Source: Arenicola marina (Eukaryota > Annelida > Polychaeta > Arenicolidae). Taken from it: 64,000 nucleotides of DNA. Positions 1 to 15,000 of the stretch are shown piece by piece; positions within the stretch are counted from its first letter, which is position 1, and each line of letters opens with the position of its first letter. The stretch covers positions 44,695,670 to 44,759,669 of the forward strand of contig OZ025248.1 in NCBI GenBank assembly GCA_964019135.1, written 5' to 3'. Made by a program: the position numbers and the translations under genes. The notes beneath the pieces were generated by a model, which saw only the letters and a program-made list of their open reading frames with translations, did not search any database and was not told the DNA's origin.

Positions 1-3000
1 GCTGACCCCTTAGACTGACCAAGGAGACAAACACACCCCGGGTTATTGAGCTGACCCCTTAGACTGACCAAACAGACACCCACAATCCGGGTTAGTGAGC
101 TGACCCCCTAGACTGACCAAGCAGACAGTCACACCCCGGGTTATTGAGCTGACCCCTTAGACTGACCAAACAGACACCCACACTACGGGTTATTCAGCTG
201 GCCCCTTAGACTGACCAAACAGACAACCACACCCCTGGTTATTGAGCTGACCCCTTAGACTGACCAAACAGACACCCACACCCCTTGTTATGGAACTGAC
301 CCCTTAGACTGACCAAACAGACACCAACGCCCCTTATTAATGAGCTGACCCCTTAGACCGACCAAACAGACACCCACACCCCTGGTTATTGAGCTGAGCC
401 CTTAGACTGACCAAACAGACACCCACACTACGGGTTATTGAGCTGATCCCTTGGAATGACCAAAAAGACACACACACCCCGGGTTATTGAGCTGATCCCT
501 TAGACTAACCAAACATACACTCACGCTCCGGGTTATTGAGCTGACCCCTTAGACTGACCAAACAGACACCCACACCCCGAGTTATTGAGCTGACCCCTTG
601 GACTGCCCAAACAGACAGCCATACCCCTGGTTATTGAGCTGACCCCTTAGACTGACCAAACAGACACCCAACCCCCGGGTTATTGAGCTGACCCCTTAGA
701 CTGACCAAGCAGACAGCCACACCCCGGGTTATTGAGCTGACTCCTTAGACTAACCAAACGGACGCCCACAACTCGGGTTATTGAGCTGACCCCTTAGACT
801 GACCAAACAGACACCCACACTACGGGTTATTCAGCTGGCCCCTTAGACTTACCAAACAGACAACCACACCCCTTGTTATTGAGTGGAACCCTTAGGCTGA
901 CCAAACAGACACTCACACCCCGGGTTATTGAGCTGACCCCTTAGACTGACCAAACAGACACCCACACCCCTTGTTATGGAACTGACCCCTTAGACTGACC
1001 AAGCAGACACCAACGCCCCTTGTTAATGAGCTGACCCCTTAGATTGACCAAACAGAGACACACGCTAAGGGTTATTAAGCTGACTCCTTAGACTCACCAA
1101 ACGGACACCCACAACCCGGGTTATTGAGCTGACCCCTTAGACTGACCAAGCAGACAGTCACACCCCGGATTATTGAGCTGACCCCTTAGACTGAGCAAAC
1201 AGACACCCACACTACGGGTTGTTCAGCTGGCCCCTTAGACTGACCAAACAGACAACCACACCCCTGGTTATTGAGCGGACCCCTTAGACTGACCAAACAG
1301 ACACCCACACCCCTGGTTATTGAGCTGACCCCTTAGATTGACCAAAGAGACACCCACACCCCGGGTTATGGAGCTGACCCCTTAGACTGACCAAACAGAC
1401 ACCCACACCCCTGGTTATTGAGCTGACCCCTTAGACTGACCAAACAGACACCCACACCCCTTGTTATGGAACTGACCCCTTAGACTGACCAAACAGACAC
1501 CAACGCCCCTTGTTAATGAGCTGAACCCTTAGACTGACCAAACAGACACACCCCGGGTTATTGAGCTGACCCCTTAAACTGACCAAACAGACACCCACAC
1601 TACGGGTTATTCAGCTGACCCCTTAGACTGACCAAACAGACAACCACACCCCTGGTTACTGAGCGGACCCCTTAGACTGACCAAACAGACACCCACACCC
1701 TTGGTTATTGAGCTGACCCCTTAGACTGACCAAAGAGACAAACACACCCCGGGTTATTGAGCTGACCCCTTAGACTGACCAAACAGACACCCACAATCCG
1801 GGTTAGTGACCTGACCCCCTAGACTGACCAAGCAGACAGTCACACCCCGGGTTATTGAGCTGACCCCTTAGACTGACCAAACAGACACCCACACTACGGG
1901 TTATTCAGCTGGCCCCTTAGACTGACCAAACAGACACCCACACCCCTTGTTATGGAACTGACCCCTTAGACTGACCAAACAGACACCAACGCCCCTTGTT
2001 AATGAGCTGACCCCTTAGACTGACCAAACAGACACCAACGCCCCTTGTTAATGAGCTGACCCCTTAGACTGACCAAACAGACACCCACACTACGGGTTAT
2101 TGAGCTGACTCCTTAGACTGACCAAACAGACACCCACACCCCTTGTTATGGAACTGACCCCTTAGACTGACCAAACAGACACCAACGCCCCTTGTTAATG
2201 AGCTGACCCCTTAGACTGACCAAACAGACACCCACACCCCTGGTTATTGAGCTGACCCCTTAGATTGACCAAAGAGACACCCACACCCCGGGTTATGGAG
2301 CTGACCCCTTAGACTGACCAAACAGACACCCACACCCCTGGTTATTGAGCTGACCCCTTAGACTGACCAAACAGACACCCACACCCCTTGTTATGGAACT
2401 GACCCCTTAGACTGACCAAACAGACACCAACGCCCCTTGTTAATGAGCGGACCCCTTAGACTGACCAAACAGACACACCCCGGGTTATTGAGCTGACCCC
2501 TTAAACTGACCAAACAGACACCCACACTACTGGTTATTCAGCTGACCCCTTAGACTGACCAAACAGACAACCACACCCCTGGTTATTGAGCGGACCCCTT
2601 AGACTGACCAAACAGACACCCACACCCTTGGTTATTGAGCTGATCCCTTAGACTGACCAAAGAGACAAACACACCCCGGGTTATTGAGCTGACCCCTTAG
2701 ACTGACCAAACAGACACCCACAACCCGGGTTAGTGAGCTGACCCCTTAGACTGACCAAGCAGACAGTCACACCCCGGGTTATTGAGCTGACCCCTTAGAC
2801 TGAGCAAACAGACACCCACACTACGGGTTATTCAGCTGGCCCCTTAGACTGACCAAACAGACAACCACACCCCTGGTTATTGAGCTGACCCCTTAGACTG
2901 ACCAAACAGACACCCACACCCCTTGTTATGGAACTGACCCCTTAGACTGACCAAACAGATACCAACGCCCCTTGTTAATGAGCTGACCCCTTAGACTGAC

Positions 3001-6000
3001 CAAACAGACACACACACCCAGGGTTATTGAGCTGATTCCTTAGACTAACCAAACGGACACCCACAACCCGGGTTATTGTGTTGACCCCTTAGACTGACCA
3101 AGCAGACAGTCACACCCCGGGTTATTGAGCTGACTCCTTAGACTAACCAAACGGACGCCCACAACCTGGGTTATTGAGCTGGCCCCTTAGACTGATCAAG
3201 CAGACAACCACACCCCTTGTTATTGAGCGGACCCCTTAGACTGACCAAAGAGACACACACACCCCGGGTTATTGAGCTGACCCCTTAGACTGACCAAACA
3301 GACACCCACACCCCGGGTTAGTGAGCCGACCCCGTAGACTGACCAAACAGACACCTACCGCCCTGGTTATTGAGCTGACCCTTTAGACTGACCAAACAGA
3401 CACCCACACCCCTTGTTATTGAGCGTACCCCTTAGACTGACCAAACCGACACCCACACCCCTGGTTATTGAGCTGACCCCTTAGACTGACCAAACACACA
3501 CACCCCGGGTTATTCAGCTGACCCCTTAAACTGACCAAACAGACACCCACACCCCTTGTTATGGAACTGACCCCTTAGACTGACCAAACAGACACCAACG
3601 CCCCTTGTTAATGAGCTGACCCCTTAGACTGACCAAACAGACACACACACCCAGGGTTATTGAGCTGACTCCTTAGACTGACCAAGCAGACAGTCTCACC
3701 CCGGGTTATTGAGCTGCCCCCTTAGACTGACCAAGCAGACAGTCACATCCCGGGTTATTAAGCTGACTCCTTAGACCAACCAAACGGACACCCACAACCT
3801 GGGTTATTGAGCGGACCCCTTAGACTGACCAAACAGACACTCACACTACGGGTTATTGAGCTGACTCCTTAGACCAACCAAACGGACACCCACACTACGG
3901 GTTATTGAGCTGACTCTTTAGACTAACCAAACGGACACCCACACTACGGGTTATTGAGCTGACTCCTTAGATTGACCAAACAGACACCCACACCCCGGGT
4001 TATTGAACTGACCCCTTAGACTGACCAAACAGACACTCACACTACGGGTTATTGAGCTGCCTCCTTAGACTAACCAAACGGACACCCACACTACGGGTTA
4101 TTGAGCTGACTCCTTAGACTGACCAAACACACAGCCACACCCCTGGTTATTGAGCTGACCCCTTAGACTGACCAAACAGACACCAATGCCCCTTGTTAAT
4201 GAGCTGACCCCTTAGACTGACCAAACAGACACACACACCCAGGGTTATTGAGCTGACTCTTTAGACTAACCAAACGGACACCCACAACCCGGGTTATTGA
4301 GCTGACTCCTTAGACTAACCAAACGGACGCCCACAACTCGGGTTATTGAGCTGACCCCTTAGACTGACCAAACAGACACCCACATTACGGGTTATTCAGC
4401 TGGCCCCTTAGACTTACCAAACAGACAACCACACCCCTTGTTATTGAGTGGAACCCTTAGGCTGACCAAACAGACACCCACACCCCGGGTTAATGAGCTG
4501 ACCCCTTAGACTGACCAAACAGACACCCACACCCCTTGGTATGGAACTGACCCCTTAGAGTGACCAAGCAGACACCAACGCCCCTTGTTAATGAGCTGAC
4601 CCCTTAGATTGACCAAACAGAGACACACGCCCAGGGTTATTAAGCTGATTCCTTAGACTCACCAAACGGACACCCACAACCCGGGTTATTGAGCTGACCC
4701 CTTAGACTGGGCAAACAGACACCCACACCCCGGGTTATTGAGCTGACCCCTTAGACTGACCAAACAGACACTCACACTACGGGTTATTGAGCTGCCTCCT
4801 TAGACTAACCAAACGGACACCCACACTACGGGTTATTGAGCTGACTCCTTAGACTGACCAAACACACACCCACACCCCTGGTTATTGAGCTGACCCCTTA
4901 GACTGACCAAACAGACACCAACGCCCCTTGTTAATGAGCTGACCCCTTAGACTGACCAAACAGACACACACACCCAGGGTTATTGAGCTGACTCTTTAGA
5001 CTAACCAAACGGACACCCACAAACCGGGTTATTGAGCTGACTCCTTAGACTAACCAAACGGACGCCCACAACTCGGGTTATTGAGCTGACCCCTTAGACT
5101 GACCAAACAGACACCCACATTACGGGTTATTCAGCTGGCCCCTTAGACTTACCAAACAGACAACCACACCCCTTGTTATTGAGTGGAACCCTTAGGCTGA
5201 CCAAACAGACACCCACACCCCGGGTTAATGAGCTGACCCCTTAGACTGACCAAACAGACACCCACACCCCTTGTTATGGAACTGACCCCTTAGAGTGACC
5301 AAGCAGACACCAACGCCCCTTGTTAATGAGCTGACCCCTCAGATTGACCAAACAGAGACACACGCCCAGGGTTATTAAGCTGATTCCTTAGACTCACCAA
5401 ACGGACACCCACAACCCGGGTTATTGAGCTGACCCCTTAGACTGACCAAGCAGACAGTCACACCCCGGATTATTGAGCTGACCCCTTAGACTGACCAAAG
5501 AGACAAACACACCCCGGGTTATTGAGCTGACCCCTTAGACTGACCAAACAGACACCCACAACCCGGGTTAGTGAGCTGACCCCTTAGACTGACCAAGCAG
5601 ACAGTCACACCCCGGGTTATTGAGCTGACCCCTTAGACTGAGCAAACAGACACCCACACTACGGGTTATTCAGCTGGCCCCTTAGACTGACCAAACAGAC
5701 AACCACACCCCTGGTTATTGAGCTGACCCCTTAGACTGACCAAACAGACACCCACACCCCTTGTTATGGAACTGACCCCTTAGACTGACCAAACAGACAC
5801 CAACGCCCCTTGTTAATGAGCTGACCCCTTAGACTGACCAAACAGACACACACACCCAGGGTTATTGAGCTGATTCCTTAGACTAACCAAACGGACACCC
5901 ACAACCCGGGTTATTGTGTTGACCCCTTAGACTGACCAAGCAGACAGTCACACCCCGGGTTATTGAGCTGACTCCTTAGACTAACCAAACGGACGCCCAC

Positions 6001-9000
6001 AACCTGGGTTATTGAGCTGGCCCCTTAGACTGATCAAGCAGACAACCACACCCCTTGTTATTGAGCGGACCCCTTAGACTGACCAAAGAGACACACACAC
6101 CCCGGGTTATTGAGCTGACCCCTTAGACTGACCAAACAGACACCCACACCCCGGGTTAGTGAGCCGACCCCGTAGACTGACCAAACAGACACCTACCGCC
6201 CTGGTTATTGAGCTGACCCTTTAGACTGACCAAACAGACACCCACACCCCTTGTTATTGAGCGTACCCCTTAGACTGACCAAACCGACACCCACACCCCT
6301 GGTTATTGAGCTGACCCCTTAGACTGACCAAACACACACACCCCGTGTTATTCAGCTGACCCCTTAAACTGACCAAACAGACACCCACACCCCTTGTTAT
6401 GGAACTGACCCCTTAGACTGACCAAACAGACACCAACGCCCCTTGTTAATGAGCTGACCACTTAGACTGACCAAACAGACACACACACCCAGGGTTATTG
6501 AGCTGACTCCTTAGACTGACCAAGCAGACAGTCTCACCCCGGGTTATTGAGCTGCCCCCTTAGACTGACCAAGCAGACAGTCACATCCCGGGTTATTAAG
6601 CTGACTCCTTAGACCAACCAAACGGACACCCACAACCTGGGTTATTGAGCGGACCCCTTAGACTGACCAAACAGACACTCACACTACGGGTTATTGAGCT
6701 GACTCCTTAGACCAACCAAACGGACACCCACACTACGGGTTATTGAGCTGACTCTTTAGACTAACCAAACGGACACCCACACTACGGGTTATTGAGCTGA
6801 CTCCTTAGACTGACCAAACAGACACCCACACCCCGGGTTATTGAGCTGACCCCTTAGACTGACCAAACAGACACTCACACTACGGGTTATTGAGCTGCCT
6901 CCTTAGACTAATCAAACGGACACCCACACTACGGGTTATTGAGCTGACTCCTTAGACTGACCAAACACACACCCACACCCCTGGTTATTGAGCTGACCCC
7001 TTAGACTGACCAAACAGACACCAACGCCCCTTGTTAATGAGCTGACCCCTTAGACTGACCAAACAGACACACACACCCAGGGTTATTGAGCTGACTCTTT
7101 AGACTAACCAAACGGACACCCACAACCCGGGTTATTGAGCTGACTCCTTAGACTAACCAAACGGACGCCCACAACTCGGGTTATTGAGCTGACCCCTTAG
7201 ACTGACCAAACAGACACCCACATTACGGGTTATTCAGCTGGCCCCTTAGACTTACCAAACAGACAACCACACCCCTTGTTATTGAGTGGAACCCTTAGGC
7301 TGACCAAACAGACACCCACACCCCGGGTTAATGAGCTGACCCCTTAGACTGACCAAACAGACACCCACACCCCTTGTTATGGAACTGACCCCTTAGAGTG
7401 ACCAAGCAGACACCAACGCCCCTTGTTAATGAGCTGACCCCTTAGATTGACCAAACAGAGACACACGCCCAGGGTTATTAAGCTGATTCCTTAGACTCAC
7501 CAAACGGACACCCACAACCCGGGTTATTGAGCTGACCCCTTAGACTGGGCAAACAGACACCCACACCCCGGGTTATTGAGCTGACCCCTTAGACTGACCA
7601 AACAGACACTCACACTACGGGTTATTGCGCTGCCTCCTTAGACTAACCAAACGGACACCCACACTACGGGTTATTGAGCTGACTCCTTAGACTGACCAAA
7701 CACACACCCACAGCCCTGGTTATTGAGCTGACCCCTTAGACTGACCAAACAGACACCAACGCCCCTTGTTAATGAGCTGACCCCTTAGACTGACCAAACA
7801 GACACACACACCCAGGGTTATTGAGCTGACTCTTTAGACTAACCAAACGGACACCCACAACCCGGGTTATTGAGCTGACTCCTTAGACTAACCAAACGGA
7901 CGCCCACAACTCGGGTTATTGAGCTGACCCCTTAGACTGACCAAACAGACACCCACATTACGGGTTATTCAGCTGGCCCCTTAGACTTACCAAACAGACA
8001 ACCACACCCCTTGTTATTGAGTGGAACCCTTAGGCTGACCAAACAGACACCCACACCCCGGGTTAATGAGCTGACCCCTTAGACTGACCAAACAGACACC
8101 CACACCCCTTGTTATGGAACTGACCCCTTAGAGTGACCAAGCAGACACCAACGCCCCTTGTTAATGAGCTGACCCCTTAGATTGACCAAACAGAGACACA
8201 CGCCCAGGGTTATTAAGCTGATTCCTTAGACTCACCAAACGGACACCCACAACCCGGGTTATTGAGCTGACCCCTTAGACTGACCAAGCAGACAGTCACA
8301 CCCCGGATTATTGAGCTGACCCCTTAGACTGGGCAAACAGACACCCACACTACGGGTTGTTCAGCTGGCCCCTTAGACTGACCAAACAGACAACCACACC
8401 CCTGGTTATTGAGCGGACCCCTTAGACTGACCAAACAGACACCCACACCCCTAGTTATTGAGCTGACCTCTTAGATTGACCAAAGAGACACCCACACCCC
8501 GGGTTATGGAGCTGACCCCTTAGACTGACCAAACAGACACCCACACCCCTGGTTATTGAGCTGACCCCTTAGACTGACCAAACAGACACCCACACCCCTT
8601 GTTATGGAACTGACCCCTTAGACTGACCAAACAGACACCAACGCCCCTTGTTAATGAGCTGACCCCTTAGACTGACCAAACAGACACACCCCGGGTTATT
8701 GAGCTGACCCCTTAAACTGACCAAACAGACACCCACACTACGGGTTATTCAGCTGACCCCTTAGACTGACCAAACAGACAACCACACCGCTGGTTACTGA
8801 GCGGACCCCTTAGACTGACCAAACAGACACCCATACCCTTGGTTATTGAGCTGACCCCTTAGACTGACCAAAGAGACAAACACACCCCGGGTTATTGAGC
8901 TGACCCCTTAGACTGACCAAACAGATACCCACAATCCGGGTTAGTGAGCTGACCCCCTAGACTGACCAAGCAGACAGTCACACCCCGGGTTATTGAGCTG

Positions 9001-12000
9001 ACCCCTTAGACTGACCAAACAGACACCCACACTACGGGTTATTCAGCTGGCCCCTTAGACTGACCAAACAGACAACCACACCCCTGGTTATTGAGCTGAC
9101 CCCTTAGACTGACCAAACAGACACCCACACCCCTTGTTATGGAACTGACCCCTTAGACTGACCAAACAGACACCAACGCCCCTTGTTAATGAGCTGACCC
9201 CTTAGACCGACCAAACAGACACCCACACCCCTGGTTATTGAGCTGACCCCTTAGACTGACCAAACAGACACCCACACTACGGGTTATTGAGCTGATCCCT
9301 TGGAATGACCAAAAAGACACACACACCCCGGGTTATTGAGCTGATCCCTTAGACTAACCAAACATACACTCACGCCCCGGGTTATTGAGCTGACCCCTTA
9401 GACTGACCAAACAGACACCCACACCCCGAGTTATTGAGCTGACCCCTTGGACTGCCCAAACAGACAGCCATACCCCTGGTTATTGAGCTGACCCCTTAGA
9501 CTGACCAAACAGACACCCAACCCCCGGGTTATTGAGCTGACCCCTTAGACTGACCAAGCAGACAGCCACACCCCGGGTTATTGAGCTGACTCCTTAGACT
9601 AACCAAACGGACGCCCACAACTCGGGTTATTGAGCTGACCCCTTAGACTGACCAAACAGACACCCACACTACGGGTTATTCAGCTGGCCCCTTAGACTTA
9701 CCAAACAGACAACCACACCCCTTGTTATTGAGTGGAACCCTTAGGCTGACCAAACAGACACTCACACCCCGGGTTATTGAGCTGACCCCTTAGACTGACC
9801 AAACAGACACCCACACCCCTTGTTATGGAACTGACCCCTTAGACTGACCAAGCAGACACCAACGCCCCTTGTTAATGAGCTGACCCCTTAGATTGACCAA
9901 ACAGAGACACACGCCCAGGGTTATTAAGCTGACTCCTTAGACTCACCAAACGGACACCCACAACCCGGGTTATTGAGCTGACCCCTTAGACTGACCAAGC
10001 AGACAGTCACACCCCGGATTATTGAGCTGACCCCTTAGACTGAGCAAACAGACACCCACACTACGGGTTGTTCAGCTGGCCCCTTAGACTGACCAAACAG
10101 ACAACCACACCCCTGGTTATTGAGCGGACCCCTTAGACTGACCAAACAGACACCCACACCCCTGGTTATTGAGCTGACCCCTTAGATTGACCAAAGAGAC
10201 ACCCACACCCCGGGTTATGGAGCTGACCCCTTAGACTGACCAAACAGACACCCACACCCCTGGTTATTGAGCTGACCCCTTAGACTGACCAAACAGACAC
10301 CCACACCCCTTGTTATGGAACTGACCCCTTAGACTGACCAAACAGACACCAACGCCCCTTGTTAATGAGCTGAACCCTTAGACTGACCAAACAGACACAC
10401 CCCGGGTTATTGAGCTGACCCCTTAAACTGACCAAACAGACAACCACACTACGGGTTATTCAGCTGACCCCTTAGACTGACCAAACAGACAACCACACCC
10501 CTGGTTACTGAGCGGACCCCTTAGACTGACCAAACAGACACCCACACCCTTGGTTATTGAGCTGACCCCTTAGACTGACCAAAGAGACAAACACACCCCG
10601 GGTTATTGAGCTGACCCCTTAGACTGACCAAACAGACACCCACAATCCGGGTTAGTGACCTGACCCCCTAGACTGACCAAGCAGACAGTCACACCCCGGG
10701 TTATTGAGCTGACCCCTTAGACTGACCAAACAGACACCCACACTACGGGTTATTCAGCTGGCCCCTTAGACTGACCAAACAGACACCCACACCCCTTGTT
10801 ATGGAACTGACCCCTTAGACTGACCAAACAGACACCAACGCCCCTTGTTAATGAGCTGACCCCTTAGACTGACCAAACAGACACCAACGCCCCTTGTTAA
10901 TGAGCTGACCCCTTAGACTGACCAAACAGACACCCACACTACGGGTTATTGAGCTGACTCCTTAGACTGACCAAACAGACACCCACACCCCTTGTTATGG
11001 AACTGACCCCTTAGACTGACCAAACAGACACCAACGCCCCTTGTTAATGAGCTGACCCCTTAGACTGACCAAACAGACACCCACACCCCTGGTTATTGAG
11101 CTGACCCCTTAGATTGACCAAAGAGACACCCACACCCCGGGTTATGGAGCTGACCCCTTAGACTGACCAAACAGACACCCACACCCCTGGTTATTGAGCT
11201 GACCCCTTAGACTGACCAAACAGACACCCACACCCCTTGTTATGGAACTGACCCCTTAGACTGACCAAACAGACACCAACGCCCCTTGTTAATGAGCTGA
11301 CCCCTTAGACTGACCAAACAGACACACCCCGGGTTATTGAGCTGACCCCTTAAACTGACCAAACAGACACCCACACTACGGGTTATTCAGCTGACCCCTT
11401 AGACTGACCAAACAGACAACCACACCCCTGGTTATTGAGCGGACCCCTTAGACTGACCAAACAGACACCCACACCCTTGGTTATTGAGCTGACCCCTTAG
11501 ACTGACCAAAGAGACAAACACACCCCGGGTTATTGAGCTGACCCCTTAGACTGACCAAACAGACACCCACAACCCGGGTTAGTGAGCTGACCTCTTAGAC
11601 TGACCAAGCAGACAGTCACACCCCGGGTTATTGAGCTGACCCCTTAGACTGAGCAAACAGACACCCACACTACGGGTTATTCAGCTGGCCCCTTAGACTG
11701 ACCAAACAGACAACCACACCCCTGGTTATTGAGCTGACCCCTTAGACTGACCAAACAGACACCCACACCCCTTGTTATGGAACTGACCCCTTAGACTGAC
11801 CAAACAGACACCAACGCCCCTTGTTAATGAGCTGACCCCTTAGACTGACCAAACAGACACACACACCCAGGGCTATTGAGCTGATTCCTTAGACTAACCA
11901 AACGGACACCCACAACCCGGGTTATTGTGTTGACCCCTTAGACTGACCAAGCAGACAGTCACACCCCGGGTTATTGAGCTGACTCCTTAGACTAACCAAA

Positions 12001-15000
12001 CGGACGCCCACAACCTGGGTTATTGAGCTGGCCCCTTAGACTGATCAAGCAGACAACCACACCCCTTGTTATTGAGCGGACCCCTTAGACTGACCAAAGA
12101 GACACACACACCCCGGGTTATTGAGCTGACCCCTTAGACTGACCAAACAGACACCCACACCCCGGGTTAGTGAGCCGACCCCGTAGACTGACCAAACAGA
12201 CACCTACCGCCCTGGTTATTGAGCTGACCCTTTAGACTGACCAAACAGACACCCACACCCCTTGTTATTGAGCGTACCCCTTAGACTGACCAAACCAACA
12301 CCCACACCCCTGGTTATTGAGCTGACCCCTTAGACTGACCAAACACACACACCCCGGGTTATTCAGCTGACCCCTTAAACTGACCAAACAGACACCCACA
12401 CCCCTTGTTATGGAACTGACCCCTTAGACTGACCAAACAGACACCAACGCCCCTTGTTAATGAGCTGACCCCTTAGACTGACCAAACAGACACACACACC
12501 CAGGGTTATTGAGCTGACTCCTTAGACTGACCAAGCAGACAGTCTCACCCCGGGTTATTGAGCTGCCCCCTTAGACTGACCAAGCAGACAGTCACATCCC
12601 GGGTTATTAAGCTGACTCCTTAGACCAACCAAACGGACACCCACAACCTGGGTTATTGAGCGGACCCCTTAGACTGACCAAACAGACACTCACACTACGG
12701 GTTATTGAGCTGACTCCTTAGACCAACCAAACGGACACCCACACTACGGGTTATTGAGCTGACTCTTTAGACTAACCAAACGGACACCCACACTACGGGT
12801 TATTGAGCTGACTCCTTAGACTGACCAAACAGACACCCACACCCCGGGTTATTGAGCTGACCCCTTAGACTGACCAAACAGACACTCACACTACGGGTTA
12901 TTGAGCTGCCTCCTTAGACTAACCAAACGGACACCCACACTACGGGTTATTGAGCTGACTCCTTAGACTGACCAAACACACACCCACACCCCTGGTTATT
13001 GAGCTGACCCCTTAGACTGACCAAACAGACACCAACGCCCCTTGTTAATGAGCTGACCCCTTAGACTGACCAAACAGACACACACACCCAGGGTTATTGA
13101 GCTGACTCTTTAGACTAACCAAACGGACACCCACAACCCGGGTTATTGAGCTGACCCCTTAGACTGACCAAGCAGACAGTCACACCCCGGGTTATTGAGC
13201 TGACTCCTTAGACTAACCAAACGGACGCCCACAACCTGGGTTATTGAGCTGACCCCTTAGACTGACCAAGCAGACACCCACACTACGGATTATTCAGCTG
13301 GCCCCTTAGACTGACCAAACACACAACCACACCCCCTGTTATTGAGCGGACCCCTTAGACTGACCAAACAGACACCCACACCCCTGGTTATTGAGCTGAC
13401 CCCTTAGACTGACCAAACAGACGCTCAACCCCCGGGTTATTGAGCTGACCCCTTAGACTGACCAAGCAGACAGCCACACCCCGGGTTATTGAGCTGACTC
13501 CTTAGACTAACCAAACGGACGCCCACAACTCGGGTTATTGAGCTGACCCCTTAGACTGACCAAACAGACACCCACATCCCGGGTATTGAGGTGACCCCTT
13601 AGACTGACCAAACAGACACCAACGCCCCTTGTTAATGAGCTGACCCCGTAGACTGACCAAACAGACACACACACCCAGGGTTATTGAGCTGACCCCTTAG
13701 ACTGACCAAAGAGACACACACACCCCGGGTTATTGAGCTGACCCTTTAGACTGACCAAACAGACACCCCCACCCCTTGTTATGGAACTGACCCCTTAGAC
13801 TGACCAAACAGACACCCACGCCCCTTGTTAATGAGCTGACCCCTTAGACTGACCAAACAGACACACACACCCAGGGTTATTGAGCTGACTCCTTAGACTA
13901 ACCAAACGGACACCCACAACCCGGGTTATTGAGTTGACCATTTAGACTGACCAAGCAGACAGTCACACCCCGGGTTATTGAGCTGACTCCTTAGACTAAC
14001 CAAACGGACGCCCACAACCTGGGTTATTGAGCTGGCCCCTTAGACTGACCAAACAGACAACCACACCTCTTGTTATTGAGCGGACCCCTTAGACTGACCG
14101 AACCGACACCCACACCCCTGGTTATTGAGCTGACCCCTTAGACTGACCAAACACACACACCCCGGTTTATTGAGCTGACCCCTTAAACTGACCAAACAGA
14201 CACCCACACTACGGGTTATTGAGCGGACCCCTTAGACTGACCAAACAGACAACCACACCCCTGGTTATTGAGCGGACCCCTTAGACTGACCAAACAGACA
14301 CCCACACCCCTGGTTATTGAGCTGACCCCTTAGACTGACCAAAGAGACACACACACCCCGGGTTATTGAGCTGACCCCTTAGACTGACCAAACAGACACC
14401 CACAACCCGGGTTATTGAGCTGACCCCCTAGACTGACCAAGCAGACAGTCACACCCCGGGTTATTGAGCTGACCCCTTAGACTGACCAAACAGACACCCA
14501 CACTACGGGTTAGTCAGCTGGCCCCTTAGACTGACCAAACAGACAACCACACCCCTGGTTATTGAGCTGATCCCTTAGACTGACCAAACAGACACCCACA
14601 CCCCTTGTTATGGAACTGACCCCTTAGACTGACCAAACAGACACCAACGCCCCTTGTTAATGAGCTGACCCCTTAGACTGACCAAACAGACACACACACC
14701 CAGGGTTATTGAGCTGACTCCTCAGACTAACCAAACGGACACCCACAACCCGGGTTATTGAGCTGACCCCTTAGACTGACCAAGCAGACAGTCACACCCC
14801 GGGTTATTGAGCTGACTCCTTAGACTAACCAAACGGACGCCCACAACCTGGGTTATGGAGCTGGCCCATTAGACTGACCAAACAGACAACCACACCCCTT
14901 GTTATTGAGCGGACCCCTTAGACTGACCAAACCGACACCCACACCCCTGGTTATTGAGCTGACCCCTTAGACTGACCAAACACACACACCCCGGGTTATT

